Source: Streptomyces sp. NRRL B-1140 (GTDB lineage Bacteria > Actinomycetota > Actinomycetes > Streptomycetales > Streptomycetaceae). Taken from it: a DNA stretch of 64,000 nt. The position numbers and the translations under genes are program-made. Of the stretch, positions 1 through 8,760 are shown one piece after another. The first letter of the stretch is position 1, and each line of letters starts with the position of its first letter. The notes beneath the pieces are model-generated. The model made no database searches. It was not told the origin of the DNA and was given only the letters and a program-made list of their open reading frames with translations. The DNA lies in the NCBI RefSeq assembly GCF_001280065.1, contig NZ_LGEA01000114.1, forward strand, positions 1 through 64,000, in the 5' to 3' direction.

Positions 1-708
1 GGCTGGGACTGGGGTGGGGGAAGAGGTGGGGGCCACCGGAGCCACCAGTCCGGCGGCGGCGAGGCGGCGGAGTTCGACGAGCGTGTGGAAGGTGCGGCAG
101 GCCAGGGCCGTGGCGATCTGGGCGGCGGTGCGGACTCCGTCGACCTGGGCGAGGGTCCGGCCGCGGCGGGCCGGCAGGTCGGCGGCGTCCGGGCCGGGCA
201 GGCGGGCGAGCGGCGAGCGGTCGACGGCGGGTTCGGGCCATATGCGGTGCAGCAGTTCGCGGCGGCGTCTGGATTCGCGCAGGACGGTCTCCACCGGTAC
301 GGACCGGACCGCGCCGAGCCAGTGCGCGGCTCCGGGGCGGAAGCGGAGAGCCGGTCCGTCGTGGGCGAGGACGAAGTACGCCGCGTCGAAAAGGGCGCCC
401 AGATGGCACAGCTCCAGCGCGCCGGCGGCGAGCTGACCGCTGTCCACCAGCTGTCGTCCGACGCGGCAGCGGCGCCCGGCCCGGTCGATCGCCTCCCACC
501 AGCCGTCCGGGGCGAGCGCACCGCTGTGGGTGAGCAGGTCGCCGAGGTCGGGTGTGACGGCGGATTCGACGTGGACGACGTGTCCGGTCGCGAGGTAGAC
601 GATCCCCGACTCGGTGGACAGGGCACCGGTCGCCCCTTGTGCGGCGAGGGTGCGCAGCAGGGCCGAGGCGGGCTCGGCCGTGGGCGGGACCCGGGTCGGA
701 GTGGTCAT
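1..708 (-). CDS. DUF4388-like regulatory protein, 3' end beyond window
   Basis: 236 residues are visible and the gene runs off the left edge. Residues 10-70 show the DUF4388 pattern: a short region with STESGIVYLATGHVVHVES, resembling proteins that read a cue through a beta-rich domain. The last visible 50 residues (LAQVDGVRTAAQIATAL, then an LxELRRLAAAGLV helix) look like a winged-helix end. The ATG overlaps the stop of the roadblock gene upstream as ATGA, so the two are probably translated together. Family assignment is by eye; the partner or signal is unknown. The pairing of a roadblock protein with a DUF4388 protein suggests a small switch module. Confidence 0.6.
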   Translation of the reverse strand, partial: MTTPTRVPPTAEPASALLRTLAAQGATGALSTESGIVYLATGHVVHVESAVTPDLGDLLTHSGALAPDGWWEAIDRAGRRCRVGRQLVDSGQLAAGALELCHLGALFDAAYFVLAHDGPALRFRPGAAHWLGAVRSVPVETVLRESRRRRELLHRIWPEPAVDRSPLARLPGPDAADLPARRGRTLAQVDGVRTAAQIATALACRTFHTLVELRRLAAAGLVAPVAPTSSPTPVPA

Positions 709-1142
709 CCGAGCACCAGCCGGTCCGTCAGCTCGGCCAGCCGGATGCGGGCCAGGGCCAGGTTCCCCTCACCGCGGTCGAGCCATAAGTGCACGAACAC
801 GGTGCTGTCGAAGGTCGTCGTGACGAACCTGAGCAGGTGGTACGAGTCGGCGTTCGTGATGATCAGATCCTGTACGGGAGGTTCCTTGCCGGAGGGCCCG
901 CCGGCGCCGCCGGGCGATGCGCCTGTGCTGTCGCCCGACGGTCGGCCGGTGCGGGCGAGAACGCCGCTCTCGGTCGCGAGGCGGGCGAGTTCGGCGGTTT
1001 CCGCAGCCGTCTCCTCCGCGTCGCCACCGGGTGCGTCACCCACCGCGCCCAGGGCGAGACCGCTGATCCAGTCGACCACCGACGCCCCTCGCGCACCTGG
1101 CAAGCGCATGGCTTCCAGCAGACTCTCGTCGATTCCGGGCAC
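705..1142 (-). CDS. Roadblock/LC7-like protein
   Basis: A 145-residue protein with the pattern of Streptomyces roadblock/LC7 (MglB-like) proteins: an N-terminal LLEAMRLPGARGASVVDWISG segment, a central strand LIITNADSYHLLRFV, and a C-terminal NLALARIRLAELTDRLVL helix. Such proteins bind small Ras-like GTPases or dimerise as scaffolds, but no GTPase gene is visible here. I chose the GTG start because a strong purine-rich site (GGGGGAGGGGA) sits about 7 bases upstream; the longer frame to 1193 is poorly structured. Its stop overlaps the start of the DUF4388-like gene. Confidence 0.6.
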   Translation of the reverse strand: MPGIDESLLEAMRLPGARGASVVDWISGLALGAVGDAPGGDAEETAAETAELARLATESGVLARTGRPSGDSTGASPGGAGGPSGKEPPVQDLIITNADSYHLLRFVTTTFDSTVFVHLWLDRGEGNLALARIRLAELTDRLVLG

Positions 1143-1453
1143 GCCGAATCCCCTCCCCCTGCACGGCCGTTCCCGCGAACGTGAGCACGACACTACGGAA
1201 AGTGGTGGGCGCAGGTGAACGCTTTGGCATTTTCCAAAGGAATGTGCAGTCGAGCGGGCAGGAGCACGAAGTGATCGATCCGAAGCGAGCAGGACCTGCG
1301 CCCATAGATGGGGAACTCGATCGCCAACGAAGCGCGGCCTTCCCCCACCCTGCCGTCAGCGCACGGAGCCGGACCCGCATTGACGCTCGTAGGCCAGGGT
1401 GCCAGCCTCGGCACTCGCGAGTCGTCCTCCGACTGAACCGATAGGGAGACCGC
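1143..1453. promoter_or_regulatory. Divergent intergenic region with CTTTGG...CCAAAG palindrome
   Basis: This 311-base gap separates the minus-strand roadblock operon from the plus-strand oxidoreductase. It contains an inverted repeat at 1222-1239 with perfect 6-base arms CTTTGG and CCAAAG and a 6-base spacer, a plausible operator. No gene is supported here. Confidence 0.4.
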
Positions 1454-2767
1454 ATGCCTTCCGACACCGCACGCCGCCGCTGCGCCGTCGTGGGACTGGG
1501 CGCCCGCGCCCGGATGTTCACCACCGCACTCGCCGGTCCCTACGCGGACCGGATCGACCTGGTGGGATTCTGCGATGTCAATCCCCACCGCATGGCCGTG
1601 CACAACGAGTGGATCGGCGCCTCGGTACCCGCCTACGGCGCTGAGGACTTCACCGAGATGCTGCGCCGCGAACGCGTCGATCTCGTCGTCGTCTGCACGG
1701 TGGACCGGACCCACGACCACTACATCGTCGAGGCCCTGGAGGCCGGCTGCGACGTGGTCACCGAGAAGCCGATGACGACGGACGCCGACCGCGCCATGCG
1801 CATCCTCGACGCACAGCGCCGCACCGGCCGTCAGGTGCGGGTCGCCTTCAACTACCGCTACAACCCGGTGCACGCCGCCGTCCGGGAGACCCTCGCGGCC
1901 GGGGAGATCGGCGAGATCGGCTCCGTGCACTTCGAATGGCTGCTCGACCTGCGGCACGGTGCCGACTACTTCCGGCGCTGGCACCGTGAGAAGGCCAACT
2001 CCGGTGGCCTGATGGTGCACAAGGCCACCCATCACTTCGACCTGGTCAACTGGTGGCTGGGCACCGAGCCCGAGACGGTGTACGCGCACGGCGGTCTGTT
2101 CTTCTACGGCGACGAGGCGGGCACGCGGCGCGGCCTGGCCCGTGACTACGCGAGGGCGCACGGCTCACCGGCGGCGGCGGACGATCCGTTCGCGGTACGG
2201 ATGGCCGACTCCCCGCTGCTCTCCGCGCTGTATCTGGACGCGGAGGCCGCAGACGGCTACCACCGGGATCAGAACGTCTTCGGGCCCGGTGTGACGATCG
2301 AGGACGACATGGCGGTGCTGGTCCGCTACGCGACCGGCTCCACCCTGACCTACCACCTCACCGCCTATGCCCCGTGGGAGGGGTACCGGATCGCCTTCAA
2401 CGGCAGCGAAGGCCGCCTCGAGCTGCTGGTGGAGGAGTCCACGTGGACCCGGCCGCGGGTACGGGTCCCGGGCGGGAGCGCCGTGCTGCACGGGGAGTCG
2501 GCCGGCGACACGGCGGGACGCACGGAGCTGATGCTGCGCCGGTTCTGGGAGCCGCCGCGTGAACTGAAGGTCCGGACCGAGGACGGCGGCCACGGCGGCG
2601 GGGACGTACGCATGCTCGAGGATCTCTTCGGCGTATCCGTGGCCGACCCGCTGGGCCGGGCGGCGGACGCGGTCGACGGGGCGCGCTCACTGGTGACGGG
2701 CCTCGCCGCGAACCGGTCCTTCGAGTCGGGGGGCCCGGTGCGCACCCGGGACCTGCTCGACGTGTGA
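1454..2767 (+). CDS. Gfo/Idh/MocA family oxidoreductase
   Basis: A 437-residue NAD(P)-dependent sugar or polyol dehydrogenase candidate. The N-terminus has the Rossmann dinucleotide loop (AVVGLGARARMF), followed by LVGFCDVN and the family hallmark TEKPM near residue 100. The NYRYNPVH segment and MVHKATHHFDLVNWWLG fit the substrate-binding alpha/beta domain, whose His and Lys are usually catalytic. The length is above the usual 340-400 because of an insert around residues 220-270. A GGGA ribosome site precedes the ATG. The substrate cannot be deduced; nearby carbohydrate genes make a sugar acid or inositol-like substrate plausible. It stands alone on its strand. Confidence 0.85.
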   Translation: MPSDTARRRCAVVGLGARARMFTTALAGPYADRIDLVGFCDVNPHRMAVHNEWIGASVPAYGAEDFTEMLRRERVDLVVVCTVDRTHDHYIVEALEAGCDVVTEKPMTTDADRAMRILDAQRRTGRQVRVAFNYRYNPVHAAVRETLAAGEIGEIGSVHFEWLLDLRHGADYFRRWHREKANSGGLMVHKATHHFDLVNWWLGTEPETVYAHGGLFFYGDEAGTRRGLARDYARAHGSPAAADDPFAVRMADSPLLSALYLDAEAADGYHRDQNVFGPGVTIEDDMAVLVRYATGSTLTYHLTAYAPWEGYRIAFNGSEGRLELLVEESTWTRPRVRVPGGSAVLHGESAGDTAGRTELMLRRFWEPPRELKVRTEDGGHGGGDVRMLEDLFGVSVADPLGRAADAVDGARSLVTGLAANRSFESGGPVRTRDLLDV

Positions 2768-2801
2768 GGGCTCCGGAGAGTACGACGAACCTGGCGACGC
2801 G

Positions 2802-5210
2802 TCAGGGAAGCGCCTGCTCCGCCCAGATGACCTTGCCTTCGGTCGTGTGCCGCGCGCCCCAGCCCTGGCACGTCTGGGCCACGAGGAGCAGGCCCCGGCC
2901 GCCCTCGTCGTAGGTGCGGGCCCGCCGCATGTGCGGGGCGGTGGTGCTACCGTCCGACACCTCACAGATGAGGGAGCGGTCGTGGATCAGCCTCAGCTCG
3001 ATGGGGGGTTCGGCGTGCCGGATGGCGTTGGTGACGAGCTCGCTGACCACCAGCTCCGTGACGAACGCGCAGTCGTCGAGGCCCCATGCGGTCAGCTGCC
3101 GGCACGCGTTCTTGCGTGCCACGGCGACCGCGGAGGTGTCGGGTGGTACGTCCCAGGCGGCCACGTGGAAGGTGTCCAGGGCGCGGGTGCGGGCCACGAG
3201 CAGGGCCACGTCGTCGGCCGGCCGTTCCGGAAGCAGGGCCCGCAGCACCGCGTCGCAGGTGCCCTCGAGTGAGGCGTCGGAGGTCCGCAGTGTGCTCAGC
3301 AAGGTGTCCAAGCCGACGTCGATGTCACGGGATCCCGCCTCGACGAGTCCGTCGGTGTACAGCGCGAGCATGCTGCCTTCGGGCAGTTCTCGTTCGACTG
3401 CCTCGAAGGGCAGACCGCCCAGTCCCAAGGGGGGTCCGGCGGGTATGTCGAGGAACTCCGCCCTGCCGTCCGGTGTCAGCAGCGCCGGGACGGGATGTCC
3501 CGCGCGTGCCAGCGAGCAGCGGCGGGAGACCGGGTCGTACACGGCGTACAGGCAGGTGGCCCCGATGTCTCCCGTACCGTCGGCGTCCGCGGCCAGATGA
3601 CTGACCAGGTCGTCCAGGTGGGTGAGGAGCTCGTCGGGAGGGAGGTCGACGTCGGCGAGGGTTCTGACCGCGGTCCGCAGCCGCCCCATGGTGGCCGAGG
3701 CCTGGATGCCGTGGCCGACGACGTCACCGACGACCAGGGCGACGCGGGCGCCGGACAGCGGGATGACGTCGAACCAGTCCCCGCCCACGCCGGCCTGGGC
3801 GCTTGCGGGCAGGTAGCGTGAGGCGACGTCGAGGGCGGACTGCTCGGGCAGCCGTTGCGGCAGGAGGCTGCTCTGCAGCGTCAGGGAGGTGGCGCGCTCC
3901 CGGGTGAACCGGCGGGCGTTGTCGATGCAGAGGCCGGCTCTGTCGGTGATCTCCTGGCCCAGCAGCAGGTCGTCCTGTTCGAAGGGTTCCGGATTGCGGT
4001 GGCGGGAGAAGGTGGCCACCCCCAGGGTGAGGCCGCGTGCCCGCATGGGTACGGCCAGCACGGAGTGGAAGCCGAACCGGCGCATCCGTTCCCCGCGCTC
4101 GGGGGTCTGGCGCAGCACGTGCTCCATGGCTTCGGGGGTGACCTGCTGGATCAGGGGCCGCCCGGCAGCCAGGCACTCGGCCGCCGTCGACCTGTCGGGG
4201 TAGACGGCCACGGTCCCGTTGGGGACCACGGCCTCGGGACAACCGTCGAGCACCGACTGATGGGCGACGCGGCGCAGCCGGACGGAGCCCTTGGGGGAAC
4301 CGGTGGGCGGGTCGTCGCCGTCGTCGATGGACGGAAGCAGGTCGACCGTGACGAAGTCGGCGAGCCGCGGTACGGCGACGTCGGCGAGCTCCTGCGCGGT
4401 GCGGACGAGGTCGAGCGTGCTGCCGATGCGCAGGCTCGCCTCGTTCACCAGGGCCAGCCGCTGCCGGGCCTGGTGCTGTTCGGTCATGTCGTGCGCCGAG
4501 AGCAGCACCCCCTGTGCCCGGCCGTCGCCCGTGCGGACCGGGGCGAGGGAGACGGTCCACACGCTCGGGCGTTCATGGCCGGCGAGCTGGAGGGAGACTT
4601 GGAGGTCCTGCCGCTCACCGGTGTCCAGCGCTCGCCGCATGGCCTGCTCGGTGAGGTCGGCCTGCGGGTGGTGCACGATCTCCGAGACACGCAGCCCGCG
4701 CATCGCCTCCTCGGGCAGGCCGATCACCCGTTCCATGTCGGCGTTGGCCCTGACCAGCCGCAGGCCGGTGTCGTACAGCGCCGTCGTGCAGGTGGACTGG
4801 GTGAAGCTCCTCCTGAGGAAGGCGTCGTCGTCCGGGCTCACCTCCCGGCGGCTGACCGCCGTGAGCAGCAGCCATTCGCTGTGACCGTTGTCGTCGCGCC
4901 GGAGGTGGGCCAGGAGGTTCACGGTCAGGGGGTGTCCCTGGCGGTGCAGGAGCGTCGCGGCGCCGTTCCATCGGGGGAGGGTGAGCAGGGAGCTCAGGAG
5001 ACCGGGCGGGGGCTCGTCCGCGAGCAGCGCGGACCCGGGCCGGCCGATCACTTCCGAGGCCTGATAGCCGAGCAGCCTGCGTGCTCCTTCGTTCCATCCC
5101 GTGACGACGCCGCGCTCGTCCACGACGGCCTTGGCGGTGAGGGTCTCGTCGTCGAGGCCCTCGGGCGGTGCCCCGCTGCCCTCGCCCGGGACGGACGCAG
5201 ATCTCGCCAT
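2802..5210 (-). CDS. PAS-PAS-GAF-PP2C(SpoIIE)-HATPase regulatory phosphatase
   Basis: An 802-residue cytoplasmic signalling protein. Two PAS domains (about residues 25-130 and 140-250; VVDERGVVTGWNEGARRLLGY is typical) are followed by a GAF domain (about 270-430). Next is a SpoIIE/PP2C phosphatase (about 455-660) with the metal-binding GGDWFDV and GDVVGHG motifs and a second acidic site in LALYTDGLVE. A HATPase_c anti-sigma-kinase module (about 680-800) carries SELVTNAIRHA and GGRGLLLV. This layout is common in Streptomyces, where such proteins act in RsbU/RsbW-like partner switching on anti-anti-sigma factors. No transmembrane segment is seen. A GAGG site lies just before the ATG. Confidence 0.9.
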   Translation of the reverse strand: MARSASVPGEGSGAPPEGLDDETLTAKAVVDERGVVTGWNEGARRLLGYQASEVIGRPGSALLADEPPPGLLSSLLTLPRWNGAATLLHRQGHPLTVNLLAHLRRDDNGHSEWLLLTAVSRREVSPDDDAFLRRSFTQSTCTTALYDTGLRLVRANADMERVIGLPEEAMRGLRVSEIVHHPQADLTEQAMRRALDTGERQDLQVSLQLAGHERPSVWTVSLAPVRTGDGRAQGVLLSAHDMTEQHQARQRLALVNEASLRIGSTLDLVRTAQELADVAVPRLADFVTVDLLPSIDDGDDPPTGSPKGSVRLRRVAHQSVLDGCPEAVVPNGTVAVYPDRSTAAECLAAGRPLIQQVTPEAMEHVLRQTPERGERMRRFGFHSVLAVPMRARGLTLGVATFSRHRNPEPFEQDDLLLGQEITDRAGLCIDNARRFTRERATSLTLQSSLLPQRLPEQSALDVASRYLPASAQAGVGGDWFDVIPLSGARVALVVGDVVGHGIQASATMGRLRTAVRTLADVDLPPDELLTHLDDLVSHLAADADGTGDIGATCLYAVYDPVSRRCSLARAGHPVPALLTPDGRAEFLDIPAGPPLGLGGLPFEAVERELPEGSMLALYTDGLVEAGSRDIDVGLDTLLSTLRTSDASLEGTCDAVLRALLPERPADDVALLVARTRALDTFHVAAWDVPPDTSAVAVARKNACRQLTAWGLDDCAFVTELVVSELVTNAIRHAEPPIELRLIHDRSLICEVSDGSTTAPHMRRARTYDEGGRGLLLVAQTCQGWGARHTTEGKVIWAEQALP

Positions 5211-5362
5211 GGAGCCTCAACCCGCCTCACCCTCTAGGCACCCTTACTACGTGAATCCGATATGCCCCAAGAATGACAGATATCTCCTCAGCCAGGTTGA
5301 ATGGCCTGTGAGCTGGTGAGCAGCGCGTGCATCACCACCGACCGGGCGCGGAGGTCGTGACC

Positions 5363-6826
5363 ATGTCTGTCGACGGCGAGCTGATCTGGCCCGACGCGGC
5401 CGAGTGGACCGGGAAGATTCACAGCGAGGGCTGGCGCACCGCCGAGGGCGGCACCCTCCGGGTCTTCGAGCCGGCCGGCGGGGAACAACTGGCGGAGGTG
5501 GGTCTGGCCGGCGCGGCGGACGTCGAACGGGCGGGTGCCCGGGCCGCCCGGGCCGCGCCGGGGTGGGCGGCGACCACCGTGTCCGACCGGGTCGATGTAC
5601 TGATGAGGGCGGATCGTGCCCTGCGTGAGCGCAGCGGAGCGGTCCGTGAGTGGATCGTCCGGGAGACCGGGGGCGTCCCGGCCAAGGGCGACTACGAGAT
5701 CACGGCCGGCCTCGCTCAGCTGCGGAACGCGGTCGGGCTCGCGTCCCAGCCCCCGGGCGAGGTCCTCGTACCGCAGGTCCCCGGCGGGACGAGTCTGGCG
5801 TGGCGGGTGCCGCTGGGGGTCGTGGGGGTCATCACCCCGTGGAACGCGCCGCTGCTGTTCGCGATGCGGGCACTGGCGCCGGCGCTGGTCCTGGGCAACA
5901 CCGCGCTGCTCAAGCCCGACCCTCTCACCCCGGTCTCGGGCGGTGTCCTGGTCGCGCGGCTGTTCGCCGAGGCCGGGCTGCCCGAGGGTGTGCTGCACGT
6001 CCTGCCGGGCGATGCCGCGACCGGGCGTGCGGTCGCCGCCGATCCCCATGTCGCGATGATCTCCTTCACCGGCTCGACCGAGGCGGGGCGGGAGGTGGCC
6101 CGGATCGCGGGCGAGGGGCTGAAACGCGTGTCCCTGGAGCTGGGCGGCAAGAACTCGATCGTCGTCCTGGAGGACGCGGACGTGGAGGCGGCCGCGGTGG
6201 CCGGGGCCATGAGTTCGTTCGGCTACCAGGGCCAGGCCTGTGTCGCGGCGGGACGTCATGTCGTCCACGCGGATGTCGTCGACGCGTACACCGAGGCGCT
6301 GGTCCGGCATGCGAAGGCGATGCCGGTGGGTGATCCGCGCGACGAGGGCGTGGCGCTCGGCCCGGTCATCAGCGAACGGCAGGCGGCCCGGATCGCACGG
6401 ATCGTGGACCTGAGCGTGGACGCCGGAGCACGCGTGCTGACCGGAGGGATCCGTAAGGGGCTTTTCTACCCGCCCACCGTGCTGGACCGCGTCGAGCGGT
6501 CCATGCCGGCCTTCCGGGAGGAGATCTTCGGGCCGGTCGCGCCCGTCATCCCGTTCCGCCACGAGAACGAGGCCGTGGAGATCGCCAACGACACGGCGTA
6601 CGGCCTGGCCGCCGCCGTTCACTCCCGGTCCGTACCGCGGGCGACCGCCCTGGCCCAGCGGTTGCGCACGGGCATGATCCACATCAACGACGTGTCGGCC
6701 AAGAACGCCGCGAACGCGCCTTTCGGCGGCATGGGGATCTCGGGCAACACCTCCCGCATCGGCGGCACCGCCAGCCTGGAGGCGTTCACACAGTGGCGCT
6801 GGATGACGGCACCCGGCCCGTCCTGA
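5363..6826 (+). CDS. Aldehyde dehydrogenase, benzaldehyde-dehydrogenase-like
   Basis: A 487-residue NAD(P)-dependent aldehyde dehydrogenase. Visible landmarks are TPWNAPLLF in the cofactor domain, SFTGSTEAG, the general base Glu259 in LELGGK, and the catalytic nucleophile Cys293 in GYQGQACVAAGRHVVH. EEIFGPV lies near the C-terminus. The QGQxCxAxGRHLVH-type pattern around the cysteine resembles benzaldehyde (aromatic aldehyde) dehydrogenases, so an aromatic substrate is a fair guess. The ATG is preceded by GGAGG at 8 bases; an in-frame GTG at 5327 is less likely. The gene is divergent from the PP2C phosphatase, with about 150 bases between them. Confidence 0.88.
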   Translation: MSVDGELIWPDAAEWTGKIHSEGWRTAEGGTLRVFEPAGGEQLAEVGLAGAADVERAGARAARAAPGWAATTVSDRVDVLMRADRALRERSGAVREWIVRETGGVPAKGDYEITAGLAQLRNAVGLASQPPGEVLVPQVPGGTSLAWRVPLGVVGVITPWNAPLLFAMRALAPALVLGNTALLKPDPLTPVSGGVLVARLFAEAGLPEGVLHVLPGDAATGRAVAADPHVAMISFTGSTEAGREVARIAGEGLKRVSLELGGKNSIVVLEDADVEAAAVAGAMSSFGYQGQACVAAGRHVVHADVVDAYTEALVRHAKAMPVGDPRDEGVALGPVISERQAARIARIVDLSVDAGARVLTGGIRKGLFYPPTVLDRVERSMPAFREEIFGPVAPVIPFRHENEAVEIANDTAYGLAAAVHSRSVPRATALAQRLRTGMIHINDVSAKNAANAPFGGMGISGNTSRIGGTASLEAFTQWRWMTAPGPS

Positions 6827-6843
6827 CCCCACCCGGGCCAGAG

Positions 6844-6915
6844 CGAAACATTTCGCCATGACAATCGAATGCTGCGAGATGTATTGACGACCCGTCAGGT
6901 GCTGCTCATATCATC
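6844..6915 (+). promoter_or_regulatory. GCGAAA-CA-TTTCGC palindrome and candidate promoter for GH43 gene
   Basis: The 14-base palindrome at 6844-6857 has perfect GCGAAA/TTTCGC arms around CA, the shape of a LacI-family operator. A weak promoter follows: TTGACG at 6885-6890 and an AT-rich ATATCAT at 6909-6915. The palindrome lies upstream of the -35, so it could be an activator site or serve a different promoter. Role inferred. Confidence 0.4.
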
Positions 6916-7008
6916 CAGAGCGTTCGACAGGACAGCCGTTGTTCGGCATACAGAACAGACAGTCCACCCGCCCTTTCATGGCAGCCCCCACTCCCGAGGC
7001 GGTTTCGA

Positions 7009-8625
7009 ATGACATGGACCGGTCATCCCTTGAGTCGCCGTGCGGCCCTCGCCACGACCGGCGGCCTGGCCGCCGGCGCCCTGCTGCCTCCCGGCAGGGC
7101 GGGAGCAGCCGCGGCCGGACCGGCCGCGACCTACTCGAACCCCGTGATCTGGCAGGACTTCGCGGACATCGACATCATCCGCGTCGACAACACCTACTAC
7201 TGCTCCGCCTCGACGATGCACTATTCGCCGGGCGCCCCCGTGCTGCGCTCGTACGACCTGGTGAACTGGGAGATCGCCGGCCACGCGGTGCCCGTCCTCG
7301 ACTTCGGCGCCAAGTACGACCTGAACGGCGGACGTGGCTACGTCAGGGGGATCTGGGCCTCGTCCCTGGCGTACCGCCCCGCCGACCGGACGTTCTACTG
7401 GCTCGGCCAGATCGATTTCGCCCGGACCCACGTGTACACGGCCCGCTCCGCCGAGGGACCCTGGAGCAGGCACGCGACGCTCCCTCAGGTGTACTACGAC
7501 GCGGGTCTGCTGGTGGACGACGACAACACCCTGTACGTGGCGTACGGCAACGGCACGATCAGCGTGGCCCAGTTGTCCGCGGACGGCCGCAGCCAGGTGC
7601 GGGCCCAGCAGGTGTTCAGCACCCCGTCGAGCATCGGCACCCTGGAGGGATCCCGCTTCTACAAGATCAACGGGAGCTACTACATCTTCCTGACCCGCCC
7701 GGCCAACGGCCAGTACATCCTGCGGTCCACCAGTGGCCCCTTCGGCCCCTACACCCTGCGGCAGGTCCTGCTCGACCTGCCCGGGCCGATCTCCGGCGGC
7801 GGCGTGCCGCACCAGGGCGGGCTGGTGCGGACCCAGAACGGTGCCTGGTACTACATGGCGTTCGTCGACGCCTACCCCGGCGGCCGCATGCCCGCCCTGG
7901 CACCCGTCACCTGGACCCCGGACGGCTGGCCGGTCGTCCAGCTCGTGAACGGCGCGTGGGGCAGGTCGTATCCCACTCCGGTCATGCCGCCACCGCCCCG
8001 GCAGGTCACTCCCCTGACCGGTGCCGACACCTTCGACGGCACGGTCCTCAAGCCCAGGTGGGAGTGGAACCACAACCCGGACAACGGCAGGTGGTCGGTG
8101 AACAACGGCCTGACCCTGCGCACCGCCACGGTCACCAACGACCTCTACTGGGCGCGCAACACCCTCACCCACCGCATCCAGGGACCCACCTCCACGGCGA
8201 CGGTCCAGCTCGACCACTCCGCGATGCGGGACGGCGACCGGGCCGGGCTCGCGCTGCTGCGCGACTCCTCCGCCTGGATCGGCCTGAAACGGGACGGGGG
8301 TACGACGCGGGTGGTCATGGTCGACGGCCTGACGATGGACGGCAGCTGGAACACCACGGGCACCGGGATCGAGCGGGCGAGTGCGAACGTGCCGGGCGGT
8401 CGCCTCTGGCTGCGGGCGAACGCCGACATCCGCCCCGGAGCGTCCCGGCCCGGCACCTTCTCCTACAGCACCGACGGCGTCACCTTCACCCGGCTGGGCC
8501 CCGCCTTCGCCATGGGCAACGACTGGCGGTTCTTCATGGGCTACCGGTTCGCGCTCTTCAACCACGCCACGCAGGCGCTGGGCGGGTCGGTCCGAGTGAC
8601 GCGGTTCGAACTGTCCACCCCCTGA
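7009..8625 (+). CDS. Secreted GH43 glycosidase (beta-xylosidase/alpha-L-arabinofuranosidase type)
   Basis: A 538-residue exported enzyme. A twin-arginine-like signal (SRRAALATTGGLAAGALL, cleavage after AGAAAA) leads into a five-bladed GH43 propeller: NPVIWQDFADIDIIRV holds the predicted base Asp, YYDAGLLVDDD the pKa-tuning Asp and GTLEGSRFYK the acid Glu. Residues from about 335 form a GH43-type C-terminal beta-sandwich. The family removes xylose or arabinose from plant xylan, arabinan or arabinogalactan. It is convergent with the GH42/GH93 operon, and both fit one side-chain degradation function. The ATG has only a weak GAGG site. Confidence 0.88.
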   Translation: MTWTGHPLSRRAALATTGGLAAGALLPPGRAGAAAAGPAATYSNPVIWQDFADIDIIRVDNTYYCSASTMHYSPGAPVLRSYDLVNWEIAGHAVPVLDFGAKYDLNGGRGYVRGIWASSLAYRPADRTFYWLGQIDFARTHVYTARSAEGPWSRHATLPQVYYDAGLLVDDDNTLYVAYGNGTISVAQLSADGRSQVRAQQVFSTPSSIGTLEGSRFYKINGSYYIFLTRPANGQYILRSTSGPFGPYTLRQVLLDLPGPISGGGVPHQGGLVRTQNGAWYYMAFVDAYPGGRMPALAPVTWTPDGWPVVQLVNGAWGRSYPTPVMPPPPRQVTPLTGADTFDGTVLKPRWEWNHNPDNGRWSVNNGLTLRTATVTNDLYWARNTLTHRIQGPTSTATVQLDHSAMRDGDRAGLALLRDSSAWIGLKRDGGTTRVVMVDGLTMDGSWNTTGTGIERASANVPGGRLWLRANADIRPGASRPGTFSYSTDGVTFTRLGPAFAMGNDWRFFMGYRFALFNHATQALGGSVRVTRFELSTP

Positions 8626-8690
8626 ACGGCCTGACCCGCCCTTGCCCTTCCATCGTTCGGCCTCACTGGCAGGCCTCACCAGGAGGCAGG

Positions 8691-8729
8691 GACGCGGCGT
8701 CTTCTGCGGACGGCAGGAGGCGCCGCGTC
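8691..8729. terminator. Hairpin between convergent GH43 and GH93-like genes
   Basis: Perfect 9-base arms GACGCGGCG and CGCCGCGTC enclose a 21-base loop that can pair further. It lies between two convergent stops and could serve both. There is no U-tract, as is normal in Streptomyces. Confidence 0.5.
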
Positions 8730-8760
8730 CGAGCGGTTCAGCGACCGGCGGGAGCAGGCA

